Below are positions 35,558 through 44,538 of a stretch of DNA of 64,000 nucleotides, in pieces. The position numbers and the translations under genes were made by a program. Source of the stretch: JAWLBM01 sp041687675. Its GTDB lineage: Bacteria > Pseudomonadota > Alphaproteobacteria > Rhizobiales > Pleomorphomonadaceae. Numbering within the stretch: position 1 is the stretch's first letter; each line of letters begins with the position of its first letter. Under the pieces are notes generated by a model. That model saw nothing but the letters and a program-made list of their open reading frames with translations, had not been told where the DNA came from and searched no databases. Where the stretch lies: assembly GCA_041687675.1 (NCBI GenBank), contig JAWLBM010000009.1, forward strand, positions 1 to 64,000, read 5' to 3'.

Positions 35558-36031
35558 TCAAGCGCCCGGATCGCCCCGGCCGGGTGCGAAGCCGAGGTCG
35601 GCGCGCCGCGGCACCATCACCACGGCCTCTCCCTCGAGCACCAGGGCGTTGTCGACGCGGGCCTCGCAGGCGAGCCGCGCCCGGGCGCCCTTCTCGATGA
35701 GTTCGGCGACCTCCACCGAGACCTCGATCACGTCGCCGATCCGGACCGGCGCGCGGAAGGTGAGCGTCTGCGACAGGTAGACCGCCCCCGGCCCCGGCAG
35801 GCGCATGCCGAGGATCGCGGAGATCAGGCTCGCCGTGTAGAGCCCGTGGGCGATGCGGCCGCCGAAGCGGGTTCGGGCGGCGAAATGCTCGGAGAGGTGG
35901 ATCGGGTTGCGATCGCCGGAGATCTGGGCGAAGCCGACGACGTCGCTGTCCATCACCGTCTTCAGGTAGACCTCGCGCATGCCGACCGCGAGATCCTCGA
36001 ACGCGTGCTGCTTGATGTCCTGGAAGCTCAT
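35558..36031 (-). CDS. MaoC family (R)-specific hydratase
   Basis: The 157-residue protein has a hot-dog fold with the hydratase 2 motif: FAQISGDRNPIHLSEHFA (catalytic Asp and His), then GGRIAHGLYTASLIS. PhaJ-type enzymes hydrate trans-2-enoyl-CoA to (R)-3-hydroxyacyl-CoA, linking beta-oxidation to polyhydroxyalkanoate or other routes. GGAGGG lies 9 bp before the ATG. The substrate range is not fixed by the sequence. Confidence 0.9.
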   Translation of the reverse strand: MSFQDIKQHAFEDLAVGMREVYLKTVMDSDVVGFAQISGDRNPIHLSEHFAARTRFGGRIAHGLYTASLISAILGMRLPGPGAVYLSQTLTFRAPVRIGDVIEVSVEVAELIEKGARARLACEARVDNALVLEGEAVVMVPRRADLGFAPGRGDPGA

Positions 36032-36129
36032 CGGGACGGCCCTCCGTGGACGCCATTTGTGCGCCGCAGCAAGGTCTTCGGCAATCCGACCTTCGGCGTT
36101 CCCCCGTGAAAAGATGCATTAACCAATGC

Positions 36130-36143
36130 AAATCCCGGGATTT
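36130..36143. promoter_or_regulatory. AAATCCCGGGATTT palindrome upstream of cheY
   Basis: A perfect 14-bp palindrome sits 136 bp before cheY. TTAA sequences flank it at 36119-36122 and 36142-36145 but not with the TTAA-N7-TTAA spacing of a CtrA box. It may be an operator for cheY-cheZ or for the divergent MaoC gene. Confidence 0.35.
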
Positions 36144-36278
36144 AACAGTCTTTTCAGGTCCGGACCGTAGGTTCGGTCGCGACAAACGGCCTGCCCGCAA
36201 CAGCAGGCAAGGCGTCCCCGACCGTCCTTTTGCATGGCCGACCTCCGGAGAGGACGGCGGCACCCGTTGGAGTAGACG

Positions 36279-36662
36279 ATGGCCCTGGACACTTCGATCC
36301 CGGTTCTCGTGGTCGACGACTACAAGACCATGATCCGAATCATTCGAAACCTCCTGAAGCAGCTCGGCTTCGAGGACGTCGACGAGGCCTCCGACGGAAC
36401 CGAGGCGCTCGGCAAGATGAAGGAGCGCCGCTACGGCCTCGTCATCTCCGACTGGAACATGGAGCCGATGACCGGCTACGAGCTCTTGAAGCAGGTCCGC
36501 TCCGACGCAGGCCTGTCGAAGACCCCGTTCATCATGGTCACGGCCGAGTCCAAGACCGAGAACGTGATCGCGGCGAAGAAGGCGGGCGTCAACAACTACA
36601 TCGTCAAGCCGTTCAACGCCCAGACGCTGAAGGGCAAGATCGAGGCCGTGTTCGGCGTCTGA
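36279..36662 (+). CDS. cheY: CheY-like response regulator
   Basis: The 127-residue single receiver domain has the acidic pocket (VVDDYKTM), the phosphorylated Asp in LVISDWNMEPMTG (about residue 58), the Thr/Ala switch (VTAES) and the Lys (VKPFN). It would be phosphorylated by a CheA kinase and act on the flagellar motor or another partner. GGAG precedes the ATG. cheZ follows 81 bp on, so phosphorylation and removal are encoded together. Confidence 0.92.
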   Translation: MALDTSIPVLVVDDYKTMIRIIRNLLKQLGFEDVDEASDGTEALGKMKERRYGLVISDWNMEPMTGYELLKQVRSDAGLSKTPFIMVTAESKTENVIAAKKAGVNNYIVKPFNAQTLKGKIEAVFGV

Positions 36663-36743
36663 GCCGGACCGGCGGCGCCGCGCGGCCCGTCCGCCGGCGC
36701 CGATGGCCGCGTCCGCGGTCGCCGGGGGGCGGAGGAACGGAAC

Positions 36744-37385
36744 ATGGTGGGACAACTGAAGGCGGAGCATCTCGCCCAGGTGATGGACTGCATCCGCAGG
36801 GATCGCCGGGGCGAGGAGGTCTCGCTCGAGCAGGTGATGCGCCTCGCCGAGGTGATGGCGGAGGTCTTCCAGTCGGCGGTGCGGCCCGTGGACGAGGAGA
36901 TCTGCGAGGAACTGGGCGGCATGGCCCGCGAGATCGCCGCGATGAAGCTGGAGCTTTCGGACCTGCGCCTCGGCGACGTCCGGCAGGACCGCATCCCCGA
37001 GGCCGGCCGCGAGCTCGACGCCATCGTGGAGGCGACCGAGGAGGCCACCAACACGATCATGACCGCGGCCGAGGAGATCATGGCCGCCGACGCCTCCGAC
37101 CCGGACGCCTACCAGGCCACGGTCAACGACAGGATCGTCGAGATCTTCGAGGCCTGCTCATTCCAGGACATCACCGGCCAGCGCATCTCCAAGGTGGTGG
37201 CGACGCTGAACCACCTCGACGCCCGGATCTCGACCCTGGTCGAGCGGCTGAAGCTGATGGACCTCGACGGTCCCGAGAGCCGGGAGACAGCCGAGGATCG
37301 CCGCCGCCGCGAGCTCATCCTGCACGGCCCGCAGATGCGGGGCGAGGGCGTCAGCCAGGACGACGTCGACGCGCTGATGCGGTAG
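36744..37385 (+). CDS. cheZ: CheZ-like protein phosphatase (paralogue 2)
   Basis: The 213-residue helical protein holds ACSFQDITGQRISKVV, the CheZ active helix with Asp and Gln, and ends SQDDVDALMR, a CheY-docking-like tail. It dephosphorylates CheY-P. It pairs with cheY directly upstream. It shares the helix and tail motifs with the gene at 7386-8093 but differs elsewhere. GGAGGAA precedes the ATG. Confidence 0.88.
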   Translation: MVGQLKAEHLAQVMDCIRRDRRGEEVSLEQVMRLAEVMAEVFQSAVRPVDEEICEELGGMAREIAAMKLELSDLRLGDVRQDRIPEAGRELDAIVEATEEATNTIMTAAEEIMAADASDPDAYQATVNDRIVEIFEACSFQDITGQRISKVVATLNHLDARISTLVERLKLMDLDGPESRETAEDRRRRELILHGPQMRGEGVSQDDVDALMR

Positions 37386-37394
37386 AGCGCTTTC

Positions 37395-37418
37395 CGATCA
37401 GGTGGACTCACCTGATCG
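37395..37418. repeat. CGATCAGGTG palindrome, copy 2
   Basis: CGATCAGGTG, GACT, CACCTGATCG is a perfect 10-bp stem just after the cheZ stop and the close relative of the palindrome at 26249-26272. Confidence 0.75.
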
Positions 37419-37444
37419 ACCAGGAATCGCTCCAGACTCCACCG

Positions 37445-37720
37445 GGAAGAAGGTGCGGTGAATGCCGGCGGATTGAGGGGCGCCCGGCCGGAGGGAGTCT
37501 CCCCTCATCCGCCCTTCGGGCACCTTCTCCCCGCAGGGGAGAAGGAAAATGGCGCCCGGCCGGAAGGGATCGCAGCCCGGCCGGAAGGGTCCGCAGCGAG
37601 AAACGCCGCTCCCCTTCTCCCCACCGGGGAGAAGGTGCCGGCGAATGCCGGCGGATGAGGGGCGCCCGGCCGGAAGGAGTCTCGCCTTATCCGCCGTTCG
37701 GGCGCCTTCTCCCCGCAGCC
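37445..37720. repeat. Cluster of four palindromic intergenic repeat units
   Basis: Units alternate in orientation: 37445-37500, 37501-37546 (inverted), 37610-37660 and 37681-37717 (inverted). Shared blocks are TCATCCGCCCTTCGGGCAC, CCTTCTCCCC and GCGCCCGGCCGGA. The cluster belongs to the same family as 2751-2873. It fills the gap between cheZ and the HAD gene right up to the HAD stop. I see no gene in it. Confidence 0.8.
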
Positions 37721-37722
37721 GG

Positions 37723-38589
37723 TCACCAGCGAAGGCGCGGGATCGCGGCCTTGACCGCCACGCCCTCGATCGCCACGCGCTTGGCCACCACCGAGAGGTC
37801 GGGCCGGTCGGCCGGCCCGAAGTCCGCCGCGTGGATGCCGGCGGTGACCATCAGCACGTCGAGCCCCTGGCCCCAGGCGCCCTTGATGTCGGTGGGGAAG
37901 GCGTCGCCGATGGCGAGCACCCGGGCGCGGTCGACCTCGCGCTCGGCGAGTTCGTCGATGGTCTCCAGCGCCACGTCGTAGACGGGCTTGTGCGGCTTGC
38001 CGACCATCACCACCTCGCCGCCGAGCTCGACGTAGAGCTGGGCGAGCGCGCCGGCGCAGTAGACGAGCCGGTCGCCGCGCTCGACCACGATGTCGGGGTT
38101 GGCGCAGTACATCCTGAGGTCCCGCCGCTTCAGGCGGCCGAGCATGTCGCGGTAGTCGTCCGGCGTCTCCGTCTCGTCGTCGAAGAAGCCGGTGCAGACG
38201 ACCACCTCCGCCTCCTCTTCCCCGACCAGGTCCATCTTCAGGCCCTCGAACAGCGGCAGGTCCCGGCCGGGGCCGAGGTGGAAGGCGCGCCGCGCGTCGC
38301 TGCGCTTCAAGAGCGTGTGGGTGACGTCGCCGGAGCTGATGATCACGTCATAGGCGTCGACGTCGATGCCGAAGCGGTGCAGGCCCCGCTCGATCTCGAA
38401 GGCGGGGCGCGGCGCGTTGGTGAGGAGCACCACCGGCCGGCGGCCGCCATCGCGGAAGCGGACGAGGGCCTCGGCGGCGTCGTGGTAGCCGACGACGCCG
38501 TTGTGAACGACGCCCCACACGTCGCAGATGATCGCGTCGTAGTGGTCGGCGATGGCCGAGAGGCCGGGGATCATGGTGACGGGCTGCAT
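37723..38589 (-). CDS. HAD-superfamily subfamily IIA hydrolase (TIGR01459-like)
   Basis: The 288-residue cytoplasmic phosphatase has the HAD nucleophile motif DAIICDVWGVVHNG (the first Asp is the nucleophile), motif II VVLLTNAPRP, and the C-terminal motifs MVGKPHKPVYDVA and VLAIGDAFPTDIKGA. The family resembles NagD/phosphoglycolate phosphatases. Given the glc locus in the same window, action on 2-phosphoglycolate is conceivable but unsupported. Confidence 0.85.
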   Translation of the reverse strand: MQPVTMIPGLSAIADHYDAIICDVWGVVHNGVVGYHDAAEALVRFRDGGRRPVVLLTNAPRPAFEIERGLHRFGIDVDAYDVIISSGDVTHTLLKRSDARRAFHLGPGRDLPLFEGLKMDLVGEEEAEVVVCTGFFDDETETPDDYRDMLGRLKRRDLRMYCANPDIVVERGDRLVYCAGALAQLYVELGGEVVMVGKPHKPVYDVALETIDELAEREVDRARVLAIGDAFPTDIKGAWGQGLDVLMVTAGIHAADFGPADRPDLSVVAKRVAIEGVAVKAAIPRLRW

Positions 38590-38737
38590 GGAGGATGGCA
38601 GTAGAGGCGGCCGGGCCGCCGGTCAAGCGGGCGGATGGTCGAAGGGCGACAGGGGACAAGGTCCGGCTTGCCGCTACCCCCGCCGGGCCGAATCCGACAG
38701 AATGCCCGCCCGACCGACAAGGACCGAAGATCCCGGG

Positions 38738-40603
38738 ATGCCCGTCCGCCAGCTCACCGAGACCACCGTCAACCGCATCGCCGCCGGCGAGGTGGTCGAG
38801 CGGCCTGCCAGCGTGGTCAAGGAACTCGTCGAGAACGCCATCGACGCCGGCGCCCGGCGGATCGAGGTGGTGACGGCCGGCGGCGGCAAGACGCTGATCC
38901 GGGTGACGGACGACGGCTCGGGCATGTCGGCCGGGGACCTGTCGCTGGCGGTCGACCGGCACTGCACCTCCAAGCTCGCCGAGGACGACCTCCTCGACAT
39001 CCGCACCCTCGGCTTCCGCGGCGAGGCGCTGCCCTCGATCGGCTCGGTGGCGGAGCTGTCGATCGAGACCCGGGCGAAGGGCGAGCCGCACGGCTGGGCG
39101 ATCGCGGTCACCGGCGGCGAGAAAAGCGGGGTCCGCCCGGCGGCGCTCGCCGGCGGCACCCGGGTGGAGGTGCGCAACCTCTTCTTCGCGACGCCCGCCC
39201 GCCTCAAGTTCCTGAAGAGCGACCGCGCCGAGGCCGGGGCGGTGACGGAGATCGTCCGCCGCCTCGCGCTCGCCCATCCGGAAGTGCGCTTCTCGCTCGC
39301 CGGCGCCGACCGCACGCCGATCGACCTCGCCGCGACGGGGGAGGGCGGCCACGCCGAGCGGATCGCCCAGGTCATGGGCCGCGACTTCGTCGACAACGCC
39401 ATCCCGATCGACGCGGGGCGCGAGGGGGTGAGGCTGTCCGGCCTCGCCGGCCTCGGCACCTACCAGAAGGCGAACAGCCTCGCCCAGCACCTCTTCGTCA
39501 ACGGCCGGCCGGTCCGCGACAAGCTGCTGCTCGGGGCGCTGCGGGCGGGCTACGCCGACGTGATGGCGCGCGACCGCCACCCGGCGGCGGTGCTCTTCAT
39601 CGACCTCGACCCGCACGAGGTGGACGTCAACGTCCACCCCGCCAAGGCCGACGTGCGCTTCCGCGACCCGGGCCTCGTCCGTGGCCTCGTCGTCGGCGCG
39701 CTCCGGCAGGCGCACGCCTCGGTCGCCGCCCGGGCCGCCTCGACCCACGCCGGCGCCACGGTCGCGGCGCTCGCCGCCTCGGCCGCGGCCGGGATGCGCG
39801 CCCATGCCGGCACGGGCGGGTGGAGTGGCTGGCGGGAGGACCGGCCGGCCGCCTTCGACTGGCGGACCGCGCCGGAGCGCCCGGCCTTCGATCCCGCCGG
39901 CCCGGCGCGCGATGCGCCCCCGGCCGGCTTTTCCGAGCCCGCGCAGCCCTCGATCGCCGGGCTCGCCGCCCGAATCTCCGCCGATGCGCGGGCCGACGCC
40001 GCGCCGTTGCCGCCGGACCGGGTGGCCCGGCCGCTCGGCGCGCCGCGGGCGCAGCTGCACGAGACCTACATCGTCGCCCAGACGGAGACCGGGCTCGTCG
40101 TCGTCGATCAGCACGCCGCCCACGAACGGCTCGTCTACGAGAAGCTGAAGCGCCAGCGCGAGGGCGGGGTGCCGCGCCAGCTGCTGCTCATCCCGGAGAT
40201 CGTCGACCTTCCCGAGGAGGACGTGAACCGCCTCCTCGAGCGGGCGGAGGAACTCGCCGGGCTCGGCCTGGTGGTCGACGCCTTCGGGCCCGGCGCCGTG
40301 GCGGTGCGGGAGGTTCCGGCGGTGATCGGCGCCACCGACGTCGCGGGCCTCGTCCGCGACATCGCCGACGACCTCGCCGAGTGGGACCAGGCGACGCGGC
40401 TCTCCGACCGGCTCGACCACGTCGCCGCGACGATGGCCTGCCATGGCTCGGTGCGGGCCGGCCGCCGCCTCAAGCTCGAGGAGATGGACGCGCTGCTCCG
40501 CGAGATGGAGGCGACGCCCGGCTCGGGCCAGTGCAACCACGGCCGCCCGACCTTCATCGAGCTGAAGCTCTCCGACATCGAGCGGCTGTTCGGCCGGCGC
40601 TAA
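38738..40603 (+). CDS. mutL: DNA mismatch repair protein MutL, endonuclease type
   Basis: MutL couples mismatch detection by MutS to strand cutting. The 621-residue protein has the GHKL ATPase: ELVENAIDAGA, TDDGSGM and GFRGEALPSIGSV. After an Ala/Pro-rich linker (about residues 330-430) the C-terminal domain has the metal-binding endonuclease motif DQHAAHERLVYE (DQHA-x2-E-x4-E), ATMACHGSVRAG and CNHGRPTF. That fits a bacterium without MutH, whose MutL makes the nick. AAGGA is 13 bp before the ATG. Confidence 0.95.
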   Translation: MPVRQLTETTVNRIAAGEVVERPASVVKELVENAIDAGARRIEVVTAGGGKTLIRVTDDGSGMSAGDLSLAVDRHCTSKLAEDDLLDIRTLGFRGEALPSIGSVAELSIETRAKGEPHGWAIAVTGGEKSGVRPAALAGGTRVEVRNLFFATPARLKFLKSDRAEAGAVTEIVRRLALAHPEVRFSLAGADRTPIDLAATGEGGHAERIAQVMGRDFVDNAIPIDAGREGVRLSGLAGLGTYQKANSLAQHLFVNGRPVRDKLLLGALRAGYADVMARDRHPAAVLFIDLDPHEVDVNVHPAKADVRFRDPGLVRGLVVGALRQAHASVAARAASTHAGATVAALAASAAAGMRAHAGTGGWSGWREDRPAAFDWRTAPERPAFDPAGPARDAPPAGFSEPAQPSIAGLAARISADARADAAPLPPDRVARPLGAPRAQLHETYIVAQTETGLVVVDQHAAHERLVYEKLKRQREGGVPRQLLLIPEIVDLPEEDVNRLLERAEELAGLGLVVDAFGPGAVAVREVPAVIGATDVAGLVRDIADDLAEWDQATRLSDRLDHVAATMACHGSVRAGRRLKLEEMDALLREMEATPGSGQCNHGRPTFIELKLSDIERLFGRR

Positions 40604-40607
40604 CCCG

Positions 40608-41618
40608 TCAATGGTAGCCGTGGGTGCCGACCTTGCCGCGGAACACCCAGTAGGCCCAGGCGGTGTAGGCGAGGATCACCGGCACGATCACCACCGCGCC
40701 GACCAGCACGAACATCTGGCTGCGCTCCGGCGCCGCGGCGTCCCAGATCGTCACGCTCGGCGGGACGACATAGGGGAACATGCTGATCCCCAGCCCCACG
40801 AAGGAGAGCAGGAACAGGCCGAGGGCGATCAGGAAGGGCAGCCGCTCGGCGCCCTTGGCGAGGCTGCGGAAGTAGAGCACCGCCGCGATGATCACCAGGA
40901 TCGGCACCTGCGCGGTCAGGAGCACGTTCGGCATCTCGAACCAGCGCTGGAAGTAGCCCTGGCCGAGGAAGGGGGTGGCGGCGCTCACCGCCGCGATCGC
41001 CACCAGCGTCACCGCGCCGGTCTGGCGGGCGAGGCGCCAGGCGTGCCGCTGGGCGCGTCCCTCCGTCTTCCAGACGAGCCAGGTGGCGCCGAGCATGGCG
41101 TAGCCGGCGACCAGCGAGACCCCGGTCAGCACGCTGAACCACGACAGCCAGTCGAGCCAGCCGCCGCCATAGGCGCCGTCGACCACCTCGACCCCCTGCA
41201 GCAGGGCGCCGAGGATGATGCCCTGCGACAGCGCGGCGATGTAGGAGCCGGCGGTGAAGGCGAAGTCCCAGACGGGCCGGTGCCGCGGGTCGCGCCAGCG
41301 GAACTCGAAGGCGACGCCGCGGAAGACGAGGCCGAGCAGCATGGCGATGATCAGCGGGTAGGTGGCCGGCAGGATGATCGCATAGGCGAGCGGGAACACC
41401 GCCAGCAGGCCGCCGCCGCCGAGGATCAGCCAGGTCTCGTTGCCGTCCCAGACCGGGGCGATGGAGTTCATCGCCTGGTCGCGCTCCTCGCCGACCTCGA
41501 AGGCCGGGAAGAGGATGCCGATGCCGAGGTCGAAGCCGTCCATCACCACATAGGCGAAGACCGCGAAGGCGATGATGAGGGCCCAGATCATGGTGAGGTC
41601 GAGGGAGTATTCGGGCAT
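40608..41618 (-). CDS. cydB: Cytochrome bd-type quinol oxidase subunit II
   Basis: CydB is the second subunit of the membrane bd oxidase. The 336-residue protein has about eight membrane segments and the family N-terminus AYVVMDGFDLGIGIL with SIAPVWDGNETWLILGGGGL. It follows cydA by 5 bp. It ends 4 bp from the convergent mutL stop, so no cydX-like small subunit lies directly after it. Confidence 0.94.
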   Translation of the reverse strand: MPEYSLDLTMIWALIIAFAVFAYVVMDGFDLGIGILFPAFEVGEERDQAMNSIAPVWDGNETWLILGGGGLLAVFPLAYAIILPATYPLIIAMLLGLVFRGVAFEFRWRDPRHRPVWDFAFTAGSYIAALSQGIILGALLQGVEVVDGAYGGGWLDWLSWFSVLTGVSLVAGYAMLGATWLVWKTEGRAQRHAWRLARQTGAVTLVAIAAVSAATPFLGQGYFQRWFEMPNVLLTAQVPILVIIAAVLYFRSLAKGAERLPFLIALGLFLLSFVGLGISMFPYVVPPSVTIWDAAAPERSQMFVLVGAVVIVPVILAYTAWAYWVFRGKVGTHGYH

Positions 41619-41623
41619 GGCGC

Positions 41624-43036
41624 TCACTCCGTCCTGGCGAGGGCGGGATCGACCGACGGGGCCGGGGTGATGCCGGCCGTGCGGATCGGCTTCTGCGGAT
41701 GCGGCTCCTCGTGCGGGTGGGCGCCGGCCGCCATCAGCCGCAGGATGTACCAGACCCCGACGCCGAAGACGGCGACGTAGACCAGCACGAAGGCGGCGAG
41801 CGAGGCGGCGACCGCCGGCCCGCCGACCGGCGAGAGCGAGTCCGCCGTCAGCAGGTGGCCGTAGACTGTGAACGGCTGCCGGCCGACCTCGGTGGTGATC
41901 CAGCCGGCGATGACGGCCACGAAGCCGGCCGGGCCCATCGCGATCGCCGCCCGGTGCAGGGCGCGGCTCTCGAAGAGGGTGCCGCGGATGCGCGCCCACA
42001 GGCTCCAGAGCCCCAGGCCGAGCATCAGGAAGCCGAGGGCGACCATGACGCGGAAGGTCCAGAAGACGATGGCCACCGGCGGGCGCTCCGCCTCGGGGAT
42101 GATGTCGAGACCGTCGAGCGGGGCGTTGAAGTCGTGCTTCAGGATGAAGGAGGAGAGCTTGGGGATCTGCAGCGCGTAGTCCACACGGCCCTCGGTCTCG
42201 TTGACGATGCCGAACAGGATCAGCGGCGCCCCGTCCGGGTGGCTGGCGAAGTGCCCCTCCATCGCCATCACCTTGGCCGGCTGGTGCTCCAGCGTGTTGA
42301 GGCCGTGCAGGTCGCCGGCGAGGATCTGAACCGGCGCGACCAGCGCCGCCATCCACATCGCCATGGAGAACATCGTCCGGGCGCGGATGTCGTAGCGGTC
42401 CCTGAGGAGATGCCAGGCGCCGACCGCGCCGACGACCAGCGCCGTGGTGAGGTAGGCTGCGACCAGGACGTGCAGCATCCGGTAGGGGAAGCTCGGGTTG
42501 AAGATGATTTCCCACCAGGAGCCCGAGGGCACGAACTGCCCGGTCTCGTTCACCGAGAAGCCGACCGGGGTGTGCATCCAGGAGTTCACCGAGATGATCC
42601 AGAAGGTGGAGATGACGGTGCCGACGGCCACCATCAGCGTCGCCCCGAAGTGGATCTTCGGGCCCACCTTCTTCATGCCGAACAGCATCACCCCGAGGAA
42701 GCCGGCCTCGAGGAAGAAGGCGGTCAGCACCTCGTAGGCCATCAGGGGGCCGATCACCGGCCCGGCGATGGTGGAGAACTTCGACCAGTTGGTGCCAAAC
42801 TGGTAGGCCATCACGATGCCGGACACGACGCCCATGGCGAAGGTCACGGCGAAGATCTTCACCCAGAAGCGCCAGAGGTCGATGTAGTGCTCGCGCTTCG
42901 TCCAGAGCCAGAGTCCCTCCAGCACCGCGAGGTAGCTGGCGAGGCCGATGGTGAAGGCCGGGAAAATGAAATGGAAGCTGACGGTGAAGGCGAACTGCCA
43001 ACGCGCCAGCACAAAGGGATCGAGGGCTTCGATCAT
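41624..43036 (-). CDS. cydA: Cytochrome bd-type quinol oxidase subunit I
   Basis: CydA binds the hemes and reduces oxygen with quinol. The 470-residue protein has FHFIFPAFTIGL (heme b595/d ligand His), SFPYRMLHVLVAAYL (heme b558 His), and EVGRQPFTVYGHLLTADSLS. The Q-loop between segments 6 and 7 is short, like the cyanide-insensitive oxidase (CioAB) branch found in many alphaproteobacteria. High oxygen affinity or sulfide/cyanide tolerance may follow but cannot be proven here. The ATG at 43036 is chosen for alignment; an ATG-like region further up is less likely. Confidence 0.93.
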   Translation of the reverse strand: MIEALDPFVLARWQFAFTVSFHFIFPAFTIGLASYLAVLEGLWLWTKREHYIDLWRFWVKIFAVTFAMGVVSGIVMAYQFGTNWSKFSTIAGPVIGPLMAYEVLTAFFLEAGFLGVMLFGMKKVGPKIHFGATLMVAVGTVISTFWIISVNSWMHTPVGFSVNETGQFVPSGSWWEIIFNPSFPYRMLHVLVAAYLTTALVVGAVGAWHLLRDRYDIRARTMFSMAMWMAALVAPVQILAGDLHGLNTLEHQPAKVMAMEGHFASHPDGAPLILFGIVNETEGRVDYALQIPKLSSFILKHDFNAPLDGLDIIPEAERPPVAIVFWTFRVMVALGFLMLGLGLWSLWARIRGTLFESRALHRAAIAMGPAGFVAVIAGWITTEVGRQPFTVYGHLLTADSLSPVGGPAVAASLAAFVLVYVAVFGVGVWYILRLMAAGAHPHEEPHPQKPIRTAGITPAPSVDPALARTE

Positions 43037-43186
43037 CTCCGCTTCCGCTTGCAGGAGGCCGGTCCACCGCATCGCGGCGGGCAGGGCCGGTGTCCATCGG
43101 GAAGGTAGGGCCGCCACCTGGGGCGGCATCGGGGCGTTGTGTCGCGCCCGCCGCCCCCCGCACGCGGGTGTCGCCGCGCCGGACCT

Positions 43187-43200
43187 TGTTCACCTGAACA
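43187..43200. promoter_or_regulatory. TGTTCA-CC-TGAACA palindrome upstream of cydAB
   Basis: A perfect 6-bp inverted repeat lies about 150 bp before cydA and just after the HPr stop. A second TGAACA-type half-site is at 43214-43219 on the minus strand. It may be an operator of the cydAB operon. Confidence 0.4.
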
Positions 43201-43240
43201 CCCGCCACCGGCGATTGTTCATTCCGGCGCGACCGCAGGC

Positions 43241-43534
43241 TCAGTCCTCTTCGCCGAAGCGGTTCGCCACCAGCGCCGTGACGGCCGCCAGCGCCGCCTT
43301 CGCCTCGCGGCCGCTCGCCTCGACATGGATGGTCGAGCCGATCGCGGCGCCCAGCATCATCAGCCCCATGATCGAGGAGCCGGAGACGCTCTGCCCGTCC
43401 TTCGAGACGATCACCTCGGCGTCGAAGCGCTCGACGCACTGGACGAACTTCGCCGAGGCCCTGGCGTGCAGGCCCTTCTTGTTGACGATCTCGAGGTCGG
43501 CGGAGAGGCCGCCGCCTGAGCGTTCGGCGGTCAT
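43241..43534 (-). CDS. Phosphocarrier protein HPr
   Basis: The 97-residue HPr receives phosphate on the His of KKGLHARASAKF and can be seryl-phosphorylated in GSSIMGLMMLGAA. With EIIA-Man and HprK it forms a regulatory phosphorelay without a sugar permease, usual in alphaproteobacteria. Its ATG overlaps the EIIA stop (ATGA). Confidence 0.93.
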   Translation of the reverse strand: MTAERSGGGLSADLEIVNKKGLHARASAKFVQCVERFDAEVIVSKDGQSVSGSSIMGLMMLGAAIGSTIHVEASGREAKAALAAVTALVANRFGEED

Positions 43535-43932
43535 TGTCCGGCGAGCACCTGGCTGGCGACGGAGATGTACTTCCGCCCGGCGTCGCGCGCCTCGGCGACC
43601 GCGGAGGCGAGCGGCTTGTCGGCCCGGACGCTGGCGAGCTTGATCAGCATCGGCAGGTTCACGCCGGCGATCACCTCGATGAGGCCGTGGTCCATCACCG
43701 AGATGGCGAGGTTGGAGGGCGTGCCGCCGAACATGTCGGTGAGCAGCACGACGCCCTTTCCGGCGTCGACCTGGTCCACCGCCGCGATGATGTCGGCCCG
43801 GCGCTGCTCCATGTCGTCCTCGGGACCGATGCAGATGGTCGCGAGATGGGTCTGCGCTCCGACCACGTGCTCCAGAGCGGCCCGGAACTCGTCCGCGAGC
43901 CGCCCGTGCGTCACGAGAACCACCCCGATCAT
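43531..43932 (-). CDS. PTS system mannose-type EIIA component
   Basis: The 133-residue protein has the phosphorylated His in VVLVTHGRLADEF (about residue 9) and LLTDMFGGTPSNLA, a family mark. It accepts phosphate from HPr and is thought to signal nutrient state. It lies between hprK and HPr. No EIIB/EIIC permease is present in the window. Confidence 0.93.
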   Translation of the reverse strand: MIGVVLVTHGRLADEFRAALEHVVGAQTHLATICIGPEDDMEQRRADIIAAVDQVDAGKGVVLLTDMFGGTPSNLAISVMDHGLIEVIAGVNLPMLIKLASVRADKPLASAVAEARDAGRKYISVASQVLAGQ

Positions 43933-44070
43933 GCCGACGTCCGTCCCTCGAGCATGGCGGGGGCGGAAACCACGCCCCGGCGCCGATCCGCTCCCTGTCC
44001 GGAACGGACGCCCATCTTGACCAGCAACGCGGCCAGTTCAAGAGGCAATGTGGACGTTCTCGCCGCGGCG

Positions 44071-44538
44071 CTACGGCCCGAGTGCGGCAAGGGCCGCCGC
44101 AACCAGGAGCCGCGCCGCCTCGATCCGCCGCGCCGGAACCGCCTGGCGGGCGAGCGCCACGCCCTCGATCCGCGCCTCCGTCGAGCCCGCCCCGGGCATG
44201 CGCTCCACCCCCCCCTCGGGGAGGAGGTCCACCACCAGGCGGACCACCGCGGCCGGCTCGTGGTCGACCGGGACGATGCCCCGGCCGGCGAGCTCGGCGA
44301 GCCCGGCGATGGCGCCCGGGGCCCGGGCGACCAGCCGGCCGCCGCGCTGCGACAGCGCCACCCTGTCGTCCGCGACGAAGCAGCCGAGGCGTCCGGCGGC
44401 GCGGGCCTCGGCGACCAGGGCGTGGGCGAGGCTGGACTTGCCGGCGCCCGAGGGACCGCGGATCAGCACGCCGGCGGTGCCGAGGACGATGCAGGTCGCA
44501 TGAACGGTGGGCGGCGGCGCGGCCGCGGTCCCGCTCAT
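44071..44538 (-). CDS. hprK: HPr kinase/phosphorylase, short form
   Basis: HprK phosphorylates HPr on Ser. At 155 residues it keeps only the catalytic domain: GVLIRGPSGAGKSSLAHAL is the Walker A P-loop and FVADDRVAL the adjacent acidic motif. The N-terminal domain found in Gram-positive enzymes is absent, as usual in alphaproteobacteria. The ATG overlaps the chvG stop (ATGA), so it is translated with the kinase. Confidence 0.9.
   Translation of the reverse strand: MSGTAAAPPPTVHATCIVLGTAGVLIRGPSGAGKSSLAHALVAEARAAGRLGCFVADDRVALSQRGGRLVARAPGAIAGLAELAGRGIVPVDHEPAAVVRLVVDLLPEGGVERMPGAGSTEARIEGVALARQAVPARRIEAARLLVAAALAALGP

Noticed and set aside
41699..43108. A 469-codon plus-strand frame opposite cydA, rich in His, Asp and Glu.
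   Set aside because: It mirrors the membrane helices of CydA and shows no family match.
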